Numbered from the stretch's first letter, positions 49,241 to 62,280 are shown. The stretch: 64,000 nucleotides of DNA from Shewanella dokdonensis (GCF_018394335.1 NZ_CP074572.1:1860001-1924000), one strand, 5' to 3'. Notes: generated by a model not told the origin, from the letters alone. Program-made: numbers and translations.

Positions 49241-49533
49241 GGCCAGGCAGCGAAACCACCTTCCAGGCTGTACACTTCATCAAATCCTTGTTGATGTAGA
49301 TATTCAGCGGCGCTCTGGCTGCTGATACCGTGATAACAAACGACCACTAACGGCTTTTCCATATCTGCCTGCGTAATAAATTCTGCCAGATTATCATTAC
49401 CAAGTCTGACGGCGCCCGGAATGTGGCCTTTCTCATAGCTGGCGGCATCACGAATGTCGACGATTTGTACCCCAGTCTGCTGTTGTTGCAGTTGCTTCAG
49501 TGAGGCGGCAGAGATTATCTGGTAGTTATTCAT
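49228..49533 (-). CDS. glpE: Thiosulfate sulfurtransferase GlpE (single-domain rhodanese)
   Basis: About 101 residues. It has the rhodanese start QIVDIRDAASYEKGHIPGA and the active-site loop VVVCYHGISSQSAA with the catalytic Cys, ending LEGGFAAWPWYD. It moves sulfur from thiosulfate to cyanide or thioredoxin. ATG 49533 follows AGGA; an upstream in-frame extension is not needed. It leads the glpE-glpG pair. Confidence 0.94.
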   Translation of the reverse strand: MNNYQIISAASLKQLQQQQTGVQIVDIRDAASYEKGHIPGAVRLGNDNLAEFITQADMEKPLVVVCYHGISSQSAAEYLHQQGFDEVYSLEGGFAAWPWYD

Positions 49534-49577
49534 ATTGATCCTGATGATGTAAAAGTGATTTATGTCACATTTTGCAT

Positions 49578-49605
49578 CAGGGCACTGCATCCGTACAGTG
49601 CCCTG
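49578..49605. terminator. Hairpin between tdh and glpE
   Basis: Perfect 10-bp stem CAGGGCACTG / CAGTGCCCTG with an 8-nt loop and no T run. It may stabilise or partly terminate the kbl-tdh transcript. Confidence 0.4.
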
Positions 49606-49611
49606 TGGCCG

Positions 49612-50637
49612 TTAATCCCAGTTGAGGATAACTTTTCCTGACTGTCCGGAGCGCATAGCATCAAAGCCTTGCTGGAAGTCATCAATCGCAAATCTATGGG
49701 TGATCACTGGTGAAATATCCAAGCCTGATTGGATCAGACTGGCCATTTTATACCAGGTTTCAAACATTTCGCGGCCGTAGATCCCTTTGATCACCAAGCC
49801 CTTGAAAATCACCTTGCTCCAGTCAATGGCCATCTGACCGCCAGGGATCCCCAGCATGGCAATCTTGCCGCCGTGGTTCATGGTATCGAGCATGGCATGG
49901 AATGCTGATGGCACCCCTGACATCTCTAAACCGACATCAAACCCTTCGGTCATTTTCAGGTCTTGCATGACTTGCTTGAGATCTTCCTTGGCAACGTTTA
50001 CCGCCCGGGTGGCACCCATTTTACGTGCCAGTTCCAGCCGATATTCATTGACATCGGTGATCACCACATGACGGGCACCCACATGTTTACAGATGGCCAC
50101 CGCCATGATGCCGATAGGGCCAGCACCGGTGATCAACACATCTTCGCCCACCAGATCAAATGACAGGGCGGTATGCACCGCATTACCAAAGGGGTCGAAA
50201 ATAGAGGCTAGCTCATCGCTGATGTCTTCCGGGATACGGAAAGCATTAAACGCCGGAATAACCAGATATTCGGCAAAGCAGCCTTCGCGGTTTACCCCAA
50301 CACCAAAGGTATTGCGGCACAGGTGGGTACGGCCAGCACGGCAGTTACGGCAATGACCACAGGTGATATGACCTTCGCCAGACACCCGGTCACCCACTTT
50401 AAAACCGCGTACTTCATCACCCACACCCACAACTTCACCCACATATTCGTGACCGACCACCATAGGTACCGGAATGGTCTTCTGTGACCATTCATCCCAG
50501 TTGTAGATGTGTACATCGGTACCACAAATAGCGGTTTTGCGAATTTTTATCAGCAGGTCATTGGGCCCCATGGTGGGTTCCGGCACATCGACCATCCAGA
50601 TACCCTGTTCGGGCTTGAGTTTACTGAGAGCTTTCAT
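49612..50637 (-). CDS. tdh: L-threonine 3-dehydrogenase
   Basis: The 341-residue zinc alcohol-dehydrogenase family enzyme oxidises threonine to 2-amino-3-oxobutyrate with NAD+. Catalytic zinc ligands are in [15 protein letters not shown] and GHEYVGEVV, the structural zinc cysteines in [15 protein letters not shown] and the NAD-binding [13 protein letters not shown] 50637 gives the standard [10 protein letters not shown] start. It follows kbl by 20 bp and works with it in one pathway. Confidence 0.98.
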   Translation of the reverse strand: MKALSKLKPEQGIWMVDVPEPTMGPNDLLIKIRKTAICGTDVHIYNWDEWSQKTIPVPMVVGHEYVGEVVGVGDEVRGFKVGDRVSGEGHITCGHCRNCRAGRTHLCRNTFGVGVNREGCFAEYLVIPAFNAFRIPEDISDELASIFDPFGNAVHTALSFDLVGEDVLITGAGPIGIMAVAICKHVGARHVVITDVNEYRLELARKMGATRAVNVAKEDLKQVMQDLKMTEGFDVGLEMSGVPSAFHAMLDTMNHGGKIAMLGIPGGQMAIDWSKVIFKGLVIKGIYGREMFETWYKMASLIQSGLDISPVITHRFAIDDFQQGFDAMRSGQSGKVILNWD

Positions 50638-50657
50638 CATTTATTCCTGCAAAATTT

Positions 50658-51851
50658 TTAGATAACACCCAGCTGTTTACCGATTCGGGTAAAGGCTTCG
50701 ATGGCTTTGTCCAGCTGTGCTTTGGTATGCGCGGCCGACATTTGGGTACGGATGCGCGCTTGTCCCTTGGGCACCACGGGGAATGAGAAACCGATAACGT
50801 AGATATTTTCTTTAAGCAGCGCATCGGCAAAATCGCTGGCGAGTTTGGCATCGCCTAACATTACCGGAATGATGGCGTGGTCGGCGCCTGCCAAGGTAAA
50901 ACCTGCCGCCGTCATCTGTTCCCGGAAATAACGGCTGTTTTCCCATACGGATTGACGCAGGTGATCACCATGCTCCAGCAGTTCCAGCACCTTGATAGAG
51001 GCACAGACAATTGCTGGCGCCAATGAGTTAGAAAACAGATATGGGCGAGAACGTTGCCGTAACCAGTCAATCACCTCTTTTTTGGCAGCGGTATAGCCGC
51101 CGGAAGCACCGCCAAGTGCTTTACCCAGTGTGCCGGTAATGATGTCAACGCGGCCCATCACCTCGCAGTATTCGTGGGTGCCGCGGCCATGCGCGCCAAT
51201 AAAACCTACTGCGTGAGAGTCATCAACCATCACCAGAGCCCCGTATTTATCGGCCAGATCGCACACGCCTTTCAGGTTAGCGATCACTCCGTCCATCGAG
51301 AACACGCCATCGGTTGCGATCAGAATATGGCGGGCATTGGCGGTCTTTGCTGCTTGCAGTTGCTGCTCCAGATCGGCCATATCATTGTTGGCATAACGGA
51401 AGCGCATTGCTTTACATAAACGCACGCCATCAATGATGGAGGCATGGTTGAGTGCATCCGAGATAATCGCATCTTCGGCACCTAGCAGAGTTTCAAATAA
51501 ACCGCCATTGGCATCAAAACAGGAGGAGTACAGAATGCTGTCTTCCATCCCCAGAAATGCGGCGATTTTGGCTTCTAACTGTTTATGAATGTCCTGTGTA
51601 CCACAGATAAAACGCACGGAAGCCATGCCAAAACCGTGGGCATCCATGCCTTGTTGTGCGGCTTGGATCAATTGCGGATGGTTAGCTAATCCCAGATAGT
51701 TATTGGCGCAGAAGTTGATAACTTCATGCTCGCCAACGCGAATCGCCGTTTGTTGCGGGGAAACAATCACCCGCTCGTTTTTGTACAGACCTTCGGCTTT
51801 GGTATCAGCCAATTGTTGTTGGATTTGGGCGTAGAATGAGGAAGATGCCAC
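50658..51851 (-). CDS. kbl: Glycine C-acetyltransferase (2-amino-3-ketobutyrate CoA ligase)
   Basis: The 397-residue PLP enzyme splits 2-amino-3-oxobutyrate with CoA to glycine and acetyl-CoA. Blocks are [43 protein letters not shown] and the PLP-Lys region [16 protein letters not shown]. It is the first gene of the kbl-tdh threonine-degradation operon. Confidence 0.98.
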   Translation of the reverse strand: MASSSFYAQIQQQLADTKAEGLYKNERVIVSPQQTAIRVGEHEVINFCANNYLGLANHPQLIQAAQQGMDAHGFGMASVRFICGTQDIHKQLEAKIAAFLGMEDSILYSSCFDANGGLFETLLGAEDAIISDALNHASIIDGVRLCKAMRFRYANNDMADLEQQLQAAKTANARHILIATDGVFSMDGVIANLKGVCDLADKYGALVMVDDSHAVGFIGAHGRGTHEYCEVMGRVDIITGTLGKALGGASGGYTAAKKEVIDWLRQRSRPYLFSNSLAPAIVCASIKVLELLEHGDHLRQSVWENSRYFREQMTAAGFTLAGADHAIIPVMLGDAKLASDFADALLKENIYVIGFSFPVVPKGQARIRTQMSAAHTKAQLDKAIEAFTRIGKQLGVI

Positions 51852-52056
51852 CTTAAGTCTCCTTGGTTTGATTATGTTGACTTGTGGAGTGGCGGCATTT
51901 TAACCCTAAAGCTAAAGGCTCTACAGTGATTTTTATCCGCCACAGCATCGGATTAGCCAGCGTAGGGCTGATGGCGTTAACTGATTAATAAAGCTAATAC
52001 ATCATCGCCGCCAGCCGCAGTGGAAAACGGCGATAACTTTGCCTAATTGCCACTGG

Positions 52057-52701
52057 TTACTGTGGCCGCAGAGCGAGCGCGCTATAGTGCTGCTCCAGGC
52101 GGGCAAAGGTGTTGGCCGAATTGCTAGTGGCGTACCCATTGAAGATCATCAGTACCCGCAACACCCCTTCATAAAGTGTGGCTTTGGTAATGCCGGAACC
52201 ATCGGATTGCGTCAGTTGATAACTGATCCAAAAACTGACCATCATGCGGATGCTATCGGCCAAACGACTGATTTTATCGGGGGCAACGCATAAAAAACCA
52301 TCGCGACACAACTGTGTCAGCAGCTCGGTCGCATGGGTTTGTACCCGAGTTTGCACCTTCAGATAACGTTGTTTCAGCGCCTCGTCACGCCCAAGAATAT
52401 CCACCAAGTTGGCGTACATAAACCGGAATTGCCACATGGTGTAAAAGATGGCATCGAAGTAGCTGATCAGGACTTCTACATCCAACTGTTGTGGGGTGTA
52501 GGGTTGAAAAGCGGATTCAAGATGATTTTCGTACAGGGTAAAGATGCTGCGAATAATGTCTTCTTTATTACGAAAATGATAATAGAGATTGCCGGGACTC
52601 ATGCCGAGATGGGCCGCAATATGGTTGGTGGTGGTACTGCGTTCGCCATTTTCGTTGAACAACTGCAAGCTGGCTTGGATGATTCGGTCACGGGTTTTCA
52701 T
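52057..52701 (-). CDS. TetR family transcriptional regulator
   Basis: About 214 residues. The N-terminal helix-turn-helix (RDRIIQASLQLFNENG, TTNHIAAHLGMSPGNLYYHFRNKEDI) is typical of TetR. The C-terminal ligand domain is of the type with a YfiR-like layout (WQFRFMYANLVDILGRD). ATG 52701 is used. It is divergent from waaA with a 95-bp gap, so it may control waaA or kbl-tdh; no operator is evident. Confidence 0.88.
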   Translation of the reverse strand: MKTRDRIIQASLQLFNENGERSTTTNHIAAHLGMSPGNLYYHFRNKEDIIRSIFTLYENHLESAFQPYTPQQLDVEVLISYFDAIFYTMWQFRFMYANLVDILGRDEALKQRYLKVQTRVQTHATELLTQLCRDGFLCVAPDKISRLADSIRMMVSFWISYQLTQSDGSGITKATLYEGVLRVLMIFNGYATSNSANTFARLEQHYSALALRPQ

Positions 52702-52796
52702 AGAGTTCCTTGGCAAACACAAGTCCTGGTTATTGCAGCGGCAGTGACTATGTTAACATTCTCCTCATTGTGGTTGAACCTTCTGATAATTGCCTG

Positions 52797-54076
52797 ATGA
52801 ATCTGCGTTATTACTCCATATTGTTGTACCTGCTGACACCTTTGCTGCTGCTATATTTGGTGTTCCGGGCACTTAAGAGTGCCGATTACCGCAGTCGCTG
52901 GGGGAACGCTTCGGCCTGAGCAAGTTAAACCACAGCGATATTCTGATCCATTGCGTTTCTATGGGGGAAACACTGGCAGCCTTACCCATGATCCGTTTAC
53001 TGCAACAGCAGCGGCCAGATCTCAGTATCACGGTGACCAGCACCAGCCCCACAGGCTCCAGAGAAGTGATCAAGGCGTTAGGCCACAGTGTGCAACATCA
53101 GTATCTGCCATTTGATCTGCCTTGGTGCATTCGGCGTTTTCTCAAACAGTTACAGCCACAATTAGTGATTATTATGGAAACAGAGTTGTGGCCTAACCTG
53201 TTGCATCAGGCAAAACAGCAAGGTGCCCAACTGCTGTTGGCGAATGCTCGGTTGTCGGCTAAATCGGCCGCCAATTATCATCAATGGCCGAAGCTCAGCC
53301 GCCCGATGTTACAACTGCTGGACCGCATTGCTGTACAAACCGCCACGGAAGCACAGCGTTTTATCGACTTAGGGGTTATGCCAAGCCAAGTGCAAGTATG
53401 TGGTAACCTCAAATTCGATCTGCAACTGGATGAAAACAAAATTGCTGCCGCCAAACAACAGCGGCAACAGTGGGGTCGTCAGGCTTCGCCAGTCTGGGTT
53501 GCTGGCAGCGTTCACCCTGGCGAATTTGCAACAATGCTAGATTGCCATAAAACCCTGCTACAACAATGGCCGCAAGCCTTATTGATTATGGTGCCACGCC
53601 ATCCGGAGCAATTTGATAATGCTGCTGAGGCGATTCAACGCAGTGGCCTGCGTTTTGTGCGACGCAGTCAGAAAGGCGCCATTACTTCTGACACACAAGT
53701 GTTGTTAGCCGATACGATGGGCGAATTGCTGACGTTATATGGTTGTGCCGATACCGCCTTTGTTGGTGGCACGTTGATCCCCAATGGTGGGCATAATCCG
53801 TTGGAACCGGCGGCCTTGGGTCTACCGGTATTGGAAGGGCCTAATCATCGGGATTTTAAAGAGATCAGCGGGTTGCTGGTGGACGCTGGCGCGATGCAAA
53901 TCGTGGCGGATGCCGCGCAATTGGCGGCAGCTATACAAGGATTATGGTCTGATACTGCACACTGGCAGCAGGCCAGCCGAGCCAGTTTAGCTGTGGTTGC
54001 CGCAAACAAGGGTGCACTTGTGCGGCAGTCGACGTTAGTGTTGCAGTTACTGGCAGGCATTAAGTCCGCGGATTAA
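52797..54076 (+). CDS. waaA: 3-deoxy-D-manno-octulosonic acid (Kdo) transferase (one frameshift)
   Basis: About 426 residues. An N-terminal membrane anchor (YYSILLYLLTPLLLLYLVFRAL) is followed by GT-B domains: VSMGETLAALPMIRLL, MVETELWPNL-type METELWPNLLHQAK, VAGSVHPGEFATML, GGTLIPNGGHNPLEPAALG. WaaA adds Kdo to lipid IVA. The frame breaks at the G5 run 52900-52904; one more G restores RWGERFGLSKLN. It is essential, so sequencing error is likely. Its end overlaps kdkA (convergent) by 17 bp. Confidence 0.95.
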
Positions 54077-54779
54077 CCTGATGATATCCTTTAAGTAACC
54101 ATTGCCAGCATTGTTCATCGAAGGCCAGTGCTGGTTGTTTGCCCCGTTCCTTATTAAAGGAGCGCAATAACCGTTGCAAATTCGCCAGTTGCCATCGTGG
54201 TGCTGGGGCTTTAAAACCGCCGCGGTCAAAATCAATCAGATAGAATTTGTCGCCGCTAAGCAGGATATTTTTAGCATTTAGATCCGCATGATAAACACCA
54301 CGGCAGTGAAATTCGGCAATCTGGGCCCCCAACGCCTGCCACTGAGTTTCAGTCAATGCTGTGTGTGTCAGAATGGCCACCAGATCGCTGGCACCTGCGA
54401 TGCGCTCGATCAGAATGTCTGCCCGATACCATAGACCAAAACGCTCAACGTTTGCTGCAATCGGATTCGGCACTGGTAGCCCTTGCTGGTACAACTGCTC
54501 TAGCAGTGCTAATTCCGCCACGGCTCGGGTTTGTCTAAAACCGGTAAATAGGTAGGCATCCTTGCTGAATTTTTCCATCAAGCCGCCACGCCAGTAGTGA
54601 CGTAAGACCCAGTGTTGCTGTGCGTAGCGGACAAACCAAGTGGTATAACGGCCTTTGGATGTGCCGGTGATCAACTGCTGTTCACGCCAGAAAGATTCAC
54701 GAAACCATGTTGGGGTAATTTCTGTCGGTGTGGCGTCGGTTGCGGCGATGCAGCCTGTGGCAGTTTTGATAAAGTGCAT
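54060..54779 (-). CDS. kdkA: Kdo kinase
   Basis: About 239 residues of a protein-kinase-like fold: VLRHYWRGGLMEKFSKDAY, the catalytic loop YHADLNAKNILL and the metal motif LIDFDRGGF. KdkA phosphorylates the Kdo residue of LPS, as in Haemophilus, Vibrio and Shewanella that have a single phosphorylated Kdo. ATG 54779 is preferred; upstream extension overlaps the GT9 gene start. It is convergent with waaA and divergent from the GT9 gene. Confidence 0.93.
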   Translation of the reverse strand: MHFIKTATGCIAATDATPTEITPTWFRESFWREQQLITGTSKGRYTTWFVRYAQQHWVLRHYWRGGLMEKFSKDAYLFTGFRQTRAVAELALLEQLYQQGLPVPNPIAANVERFGLWYRADILIERIAGASDLVAILTHTALTETQWQALGAQIAEFHCRGVYHADLNAKNILLSGDKFYLIDFDRGGFKAPAPRWQLANLQRLLRSFNKERGKQPALAFDEQCWQWLLKGYHQVNPRT

Positions 54780-54865
54780 GGGAAATCTAATGTGTAAGCA
54801 TGGAACCTGCGGCCATTCTACATTAAGATCCGGGGCTTGCATCCCATAACCGGCATTTGTTCCGA

Positions 54866-55906
54866 TGAGTTTTGATCCCCGCCAAGTCCGTTCACTGTGT
54901 TTATTGCGTTTGTCTGCTATCGGCGATGTGTGCCACGCAGTTGCCATGGTGCAGGCGATTCAGCGGCAATATCAAGGTTGGCCATCACCTGGGTGATTGG
55001 CAAAGTGGAGTACCAACTTCTCAAATACCTGCCGGGGATTGAATTTGTGGTGTTTGATAAATCTCAGGGATGGCGTAGTTATCGGGCACTAAAACAAGCC
55101 TTTCATGGTCGCCGTTTTGATGTCCTGCTGCATATGCAGGTGGCACTGCGAGCCACTATTGCCTCGTTGATGATCCCGGCAAAGGTGCGGATTGGCTTTG
55201 ATCGCACCCGCGCCAAAGAAGGGCAGTGGCTGGTCACTAATGAACGGGTTGAGCCACTGGCAACACCACACGTACTTGATGGTTTTATGGGGTTTGCCGC
55301 TAAGTTGGGGGTAATGGATCTTACGCCGCGCTGGGATATGCCGCTCCCAACAGCCGCGAGAGAATTTGCTGAGCAACAGATGGGCTCGGCGCGGTGGCTA
55401 GTGATCTGTCCGGCGGCTAGTAAAGCGGAACGTAACTGGTTGCCAGAGCGTTATGCCGCCGTGGCCGAACATGCGGCAGCGCAGGGTTTACGATCATGCT
55501 GTGTGGCGGCCCCGCAGCGATGGAACAACAACTTGCCGACGATATCATCAACGCCTGTCAGTGCCAGATTAGCAATCTTGTGGGGAAAACCAGCTTGGTT
55601 CAGATGCTGGCAATCTTACGTCAGGCATCATTAGTGTTGGCGCCTGATACTGGGCCGACCCACATGGCAGTAACCCAAGGCACGCCGGTCATCGGCTTGT
55701 ATGCACATTCAAATCCTGGGCGTACTGGCCCCTATCTGTGGCAACAGTATGTGGTAAGTGCTTACCAGCAGGCAATTGATGAACAATTTCCGGGGCAAAC
55801 GGTGCGATGGGGAACTCGTGCCAAAGGTGAACATCTGATGGCTAAGATTGCAGTGGCCGCCGTTATCAATATGTTTGACCAAGTCGTCGCGGAACAACAC
55901 TTGTAG
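54866..55906 (+). CDS. Family 9 glycosyltransferase, heptosyltransferase-like (two frameshifts)
   Basis: About 347 residues in the GT9 family of LPS heptosyltransferases. Visible blocks: LLRLSAIGDVCHAVAMVQAI, KVEYQLLKYLPGIEFVVF, RIGFDRTRAKEG, CGGPAAMEQQLADD and LAPDTGPTHMAVTQGTPVIGLY. Two one-base gaps break it, near 54974 (one more A or C gives ITWVIGK in frame) and near 55490 (one more A gives LTIMLCGGP). Both spots are short runs, so these two are less certain than the others. It starts the core-LPS gene row and its start overlaps the kdkA upstream region. Confidence 0.83.
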
Positions 55907-55911
55907 TTTAC

Positions 55912-56997
55912 ATGGATGAATTTATGGCTGAGCCATTCTGTAGCAGTATCAAGTTTCTTTTTATTCCCGTGTCCTCGGCAGAAGGGATTGGTGAATATAT
56001 GCGCTCGCTGATCCTGGCGGATGCTGTTGCGGCGCGTTGGCCGCAGGCACAGATCCGTTTCATTCTTAATCGCGATGCCCCCTATGCTGAATCCTGTCCT
56101 TATCCTGCTGATTTACTGGATGAAACACCAACTAAAAGAGTCATGGACGTCAACCAGATAATCTCTGACTATCAGCCCAATGTGGTCATCTTTGATGCCT
56201 CCGGCCGCAGAACGCAGTTACAACATGCAAAACGTTGTGGTGCTAAGGTCATCTTTATCAGTCAGCATCGGCGCAAACGCAGCCGTGGTCTTAAATGGCA
56301 GCGGTTACGGGTAACCGATAGTCATTGGGTTGTACAACCGGAGTTTTTTATTGGCGATATCAGTTGGTTTGAACGCTTAAAATTATGGTGGCTCAGAAAA
56401 CCTGCACCGGTATCTGTTGGGCCGGTGTTCAGTCCTCCGCAACCAGCTCTTCAGCAACAACTGTTAGCACAGTTTGATTTGCGTGCGGGCAATTTCTGGT
56501 TATTCAACGCCGGCTCTGGCGGTCATCGGGTGGCAGGGACGTTGGTGGCCGATGTTTTTGCTAAAGCCGCCGCGGGTGTTTATCAACAAACGGGCATGCC
56601 TTGTGTCATGGTGTTTGGCAGCAACTACCCGCAAGCTTTGCCACAATATCCCGGTGTGGTTGCGGTTGCCGGCATCGACAACGTGGCATTTATCAGCCTG
56701 CTGGCCGCCGCGGATAGTGCGGTGTTGGCCGGTGGTGATACCTTGCTACAAGCGTTGGCTTTACACATTCCTACGGTTGCGGTGCCGGTTTCGAAAGACC
56801 AATACGCCCGCATCAACAGTTGTGTGGCACAGCAACTTTGTTTGCATGCGGAATTTAATGGGGATGCACTGATCCGCAGTGCGATAGCACTACGGGAACC
56901 TGGGATACAAAAACAGCTCAAACAACAGATGATGTCACAAGGGGTAAGCAACGGACTTGACGTTGCAATGGCGCAGCTTGAAGCTTTGCTCAGATAA
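55912..56997 (+). CDS. Uncharacterised GT-B-fold glycosyltransferase-like protein
   Basis: The 361-residue protein is intact. An N-terminal Rossmann half starts FLFIPVSSAEGIGEYMRSL. The C-terminal half (VVAVAGIDNVAFISLLAAAD, GGDTLLQALALHIPTVAVP) resembles the MurG/GT28 nucleotide-sugar binding region. I do not know a named family that fits. It is 5 bp after the GT9 gene and in the same direction as the rest of the LPS row, so a core-LPS role is likely. ATG 55912 and ATG 55924 are both possible starts. Confidence 0.68.
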   Translation: MDEFMAEPFCSSIKFLFIPVSSAEGIGEYMRSLILADAVAARWPQAQIRFILNRDAPYAESCPYPADLLDETPTKRVMDVNQIISDYQPNVVIFDASGRRTQLQHAKRCGAKVIFISQHRRKRSRGLKWQRLRVTDSHWVVQPEFFIGDISWFERLKLWWLRKPAPVSVGPVFSPPQPALQQQLLAQFDLRAGNFWLFNAGSGGHRVAGTLVADVFAKAAAGVYQQTGMPCVMVFGSNYPQALPQYPGVVAVAGIDNVAFISLLAAADSAVLAGGDTLLQALALHIPTVAVPVSKDQYARINSCVAQQLCLHAEFNGDALIRSAIALREPGIQKQLKQQMMSQGVSNGLDVAMAQLEALLR

Positions 56998-57046
56998 CCT
57001 CAACAGATTGTAACGCTTTTGCCGAACTGAAAGGTAACAAACGATA

Positions 57047-58161
57047 ATGGCGGTAATTGATAAAAATTTACTATTAAAAGCCAAAAAACTGCTGGTGATG
57101 TCACCTTTTGCTTTGGGTGATTTTCTATATATCAAAACATTCTTGGAAGCGGTGAAGCAGCAGTATCCGCAGCTGCAAATCGATATCTGGCTGGATGATG
57201 ATCGTAATGATAAACAGGCGTGGCGGTTAGCTCGTAGCCGTATTATGCAGCAGTGGATTGAAGCCGAGGCGGCCTTTGGTAATATGTGGGGCTGTTGTGA
57301 TTCGGTTGTGCAGCAGCAACGTCAAATAGCACAAGCGGCACAACAAAATTACGATATTGTTGTCACTTTGCCGCAATCCAGAGGCAAGCGCTACTTGAGC
57401 ATTGCTCGCCAAATCGCACCCGATGCATTATTAATCGCTGGTCCCTGTCAGTCATTTATGGCGAGAAAGTTTGGGTTCTGGTTTTATCGCAAGGCCAATG
57501 CGCAATTCTCACCAGATATCACGTTATTGCCACAGGAACACCATATTACTGATCGTTACTATCAGTGGGCGCATGGCATTTTTGGCATTGAACTGTCAGG
57601 CTGCGCGTTATTGCCGTGTTTGCGACCGAGCATCCAGCATCTCACAGCGGCAAAGCAATGGCTTCAGCAGCATTTTACTGCGCAAACTGGGCCGTTGATT
57701 TTTTGAATCATCTCTCTACTGATCATCGACGCGACTGGAACATCACCCAATTATTTGACTTGATTAATCGCTTGAACCAACTGCAGCAGAGCCGATTTAT
57801 CTTGAATGTCACTGGCGAAAAACAGACCGAAATCCAACAGGCTGTCGCCCAACTACCAGCAGCAATGCAACAGCGGATAGCGGTATTCACTGTGACCGGG
57901 CATTTCTTTGAACTGCCAGCCATGATCGCTTGTAGTGATTTAGTCATCAGTGTGGAAACTTCCATCATGCATTTCGCAGGTGCATTACATGTGCCGTTAA
58001 TTGCGTTGATGCGGCAACGGAAACCTTACTGGGCCCCACCCAAGAGTGAACTGTCCTCGGTGATTTATGCGGCTGATAATGGCTATGTCAGCGATATTTC
58101 CGTGCAGCAGGTGATGGATGTTATTGCCCAACGTTCGTTGCTGGTAGCGCGGGACAACTAA
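57047..58161 (+). CDS. Second family 9 glycosyltransferase-like protein (one frameshift)
   Basis: About 372 residues. The N-terminal half has LLVMSPFALGDFLYIKTFLEA (GT9 start), and the C-terminal half has LVISVETSIMHFAGALHVPLIAL, the D-T-S/P-x-x-H acceptor region with some drift. The T6 run at 57699-57704 needs one more T to give PLIFLNHLSTDHR. It is more distant from heptosyltransferases than the GT9 gene at 54866. Its row position suggests a core sugar transfer; the sugar is unknown. Confidence 0.78.
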
Positions 58162-58203
58162 CGATTAATACCCACATTAATAATGCACAGAGAATGAAGC
58201 CGC

Positions 58204-58989
58204 ATGCGACAACATAAAATCTCTTGTTTCCTGATCGTCTGTAATGAAGCTGACCGTATAGAGCGGTGTCTGGCGCCACTGCAAGGTTGGGTCGATGAAT
58301 TGATTATTCTGGACTCAGGCAGTACGGATGGCACAGTGGAAATCGCCAAAAAGTACACCAGTGAAGTACATTGCACTGACTGGCCGGGATATGGTCCGCA
58401 ACGTAATCGCGCCTTGGCGATGTGTCAGTACGACTGGGTATTAACCATTGATGCTGATGAGATCGTTACCGAAGCGTTGAAAGCGGAAATAGACGAGGTA
58501 CTGTCGATTGCTAAACCTGATGCCAATATGATCAAAATTCCTTGGAAAACATACTTCTTTGGGAAATTTTTAAATCATGGTCGTTACACGGCTCCACAAG
58601 GCAAGCTGTTTTATAAGGTTGGCGCTAAGTTTAAAGAGCGACAGGTACATGAGACTTTGCTACAGCCTAATCAGCGCATCAAAGTACTGAAATCGGCGTT
58701 ACTGCATTACAGTTGGCGTAACTATCAACATGTGCAGGAAAAACACCTTAAATATGCTTGCCTGATGGCTCAGGAAAAAGCCAATAAGGGTAAGAAGAGC
58801 ACTATCGGATTCGCGGTATTACGTTTTTTCACGGATTTTTTCCAGCAATATGTGCTGAGTCTGGGATTTTTGGATGGGTGGCGTGGTTTGCTGATGGCGA
58901 TTATTCTCGGCGAATATGCATTTCATAAGTATGCGGCGCTAGCGGAGTTATCGTTACCCCAAGACGATACTGCCGTAGAGCGTCGTTAA
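58204..58989 (+). CDS. WaaE/KdtX-like family 2 glycosyltransferase
   Basis: The 261-residue protein has SCFLIVCNEADRIERCL at the start, the nucleotide motif ILDSGSTDGTVEIAK and the metal motif LTIDADEIVTE. This is the WaaE/KdtX group, which adds glucose to inner-core heptose in LPS. Conserved KLFYKVGAKFKERQVHE follows, and a short hydrophobic C-terminal segment is present. It is intact and in the LPS row. Confidence 0.85.
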   Translation: MRQHKISCFLIVCNEADRIERCLAPLQGWVDELIILDSGSTDGTVEIAKKYTSEVHCTDWPGYGPQRNRALAMCQYDWVLTIDADEIVTEALKAEIDEVLSIAKPDANMIKIPWKTYFFGKFLNHGRYTAPQGKLFYKVGAKFKERQVHETLLQPNQRIKVLKSALLHYSWRNYQHVQEKHLKYACLMAQEKANKGKKSTIGFAVLRFFTDFFQQYVLSLGFLDGWRGLLMAIILGEYAFHKYAALAELSLPQDDTAVERR

Positions 58990-59028
58990 GCATGAATCCA
59001 CCATGTTGTTTTAGCTAGGGATTCAAAT

Positions 59029-60765
<1,737 letters not shown>

Positions 60766-60766
<1 letters not shown>

Positions 60767-62261
60767 TGTTAAGTAAAGCGTTAAAATTATCTTGGTGTGC
60801 CTGTGCGGTGTTTTTCAGTGCCTTGGTCAGTGCGGCTCCTTGGGTGGATACCAGCGATGTATATTTGCGGGCAGATATTCAGGCCTTGGCCGATGCTGGG
60901 GTAATCACAGTGCCCATTAACACCTATCCCTTAATGTGGGCCGGTATTGGTGCCGATCTGGCCACAGTGGAGCCGGAAACACTCAGTGCGGCACAGCGGC
61001 AGGCATTTGCCAGAGTGAATTATTACTACCAGCAGGCCACCTCTAACGAAGGTAACAGCAGCATTAAAGCGTCATTCGCTTCAGATGCTGCCCGGTTCCA
61101 ACATTTTGGTTCAGACTATCGTGAAAAAGGGAACTGACCGCATCCCATGATTATGTAGGCAAACGCTTTGCCTACAAGTTGTCGGTCACAGGTGCGTTAG
61201 ATCCGCAGGACGATAAGTCGCTACGTTTGGATGACTCCTATATTGCCGCCATTCTGGGAAACTGGGTGGTGACCGCCGGAACCGTGCCACAGTGGTGGGG
61301 GCCGGGATTTGATACTGGCCTGATTAAAACCAATAATGCCCGGCCCATGCCATCAATCATGTTAAGCCGTAATGATGCTCATGGTTTTGAAACCCCTTGG
61401 TTGTCCTGGATCGGCCCTTGGACCTTAACTACCGGTTTCAGTTGGGAAAATGATGACCGTGCTATTGATGATACTGTGCTATGGAATTTCCGCGGCACGC
61501 TGAAACCATTGCGGCAATTGGAAATTGGATTTTCCTGGACGACACAGATTTGTGGTCAGGGGCAAGAATGTAGCTTGAGTTCTTTCTGGGATACCATCTC
61601 AGGCAACACTGAATGTTCAGACGGCTCAGCAACTTGTGATTCGTCTTTGGACAGTAAAATCGGTAATCAGATGGCGGGTTTTGATATGCGCTATGCCGAT
61701 AACTGGTTTGGGGTACCTGTGGGGCTTTATTTTGAACGTACCTGCGAAGACTCCAGTGGCCCGTCACCATGGCAGTTAACCGATTGCGCCATGCTCTATG
61801 GTGCTGATACCCGTTTTAGTTTTAGCCAGCAGCAGTACAAGCTGTTTTTGGAATACTCAGATACCATGGTGGCCTGTGGCACAGATCCTCACGTGTTTAA
61901 CTGCTTCTACGAACATGGCACTTATCTGAGCGGTTCCCGTTACTATCGCCGTAGTTTAGGCTCTACTTACGATAGCGATGCCAAGGTCTATGTTCTGGGG
62001 TTGATTGGCCAGTATAGTAATAGCCGCGGATTGCAGGCTTATCTGCGTTACGCCCGGCTGAATGATGATGGCCGTAGTCCGAATAATCCCTGGACGCCTA
62101 ATTTCCCGCAGGAAAAATTGTTGATGCTAGAACTCAGTTACCGCTGGCCGATGTTTGATGGCATGGTGACATTAGGTGGCACAGCATCACGTTCAGAATA
62201 TGAGCTGAAAAATAACGACTCAGATAGCAGCATTTTTGGTAGCTACGAATACCGTTTTTAG
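60766..62261 (+). CDS. Wzi/capsule-assembly family outer-membrane protein (one frameshift)
   Basis: About 498 residues. A signal peptide (ending LVSAAPW) is followed by the Wzi-type N-terminus (DVYLRADIQALADAGVI, PLMWAGIGADL) and a beta-barrel with TVPQWWGPGFDTGLIKTNNARPM and LPWLSWIGPW-like FETPWLSWIGPW blocks, ending in a terminal Phe. The family includes the capsule-binding lectin Wzi. The G3 run at 61129-61131 needs one more G to give KGELTASHDYVGKR. It is translationally coupled to coaD (TGATG), and no capsule genes are seen nearby. Confidence 0.83.
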
Positions 62262-62280
62262 TTGTTACTATCGGGAATGA

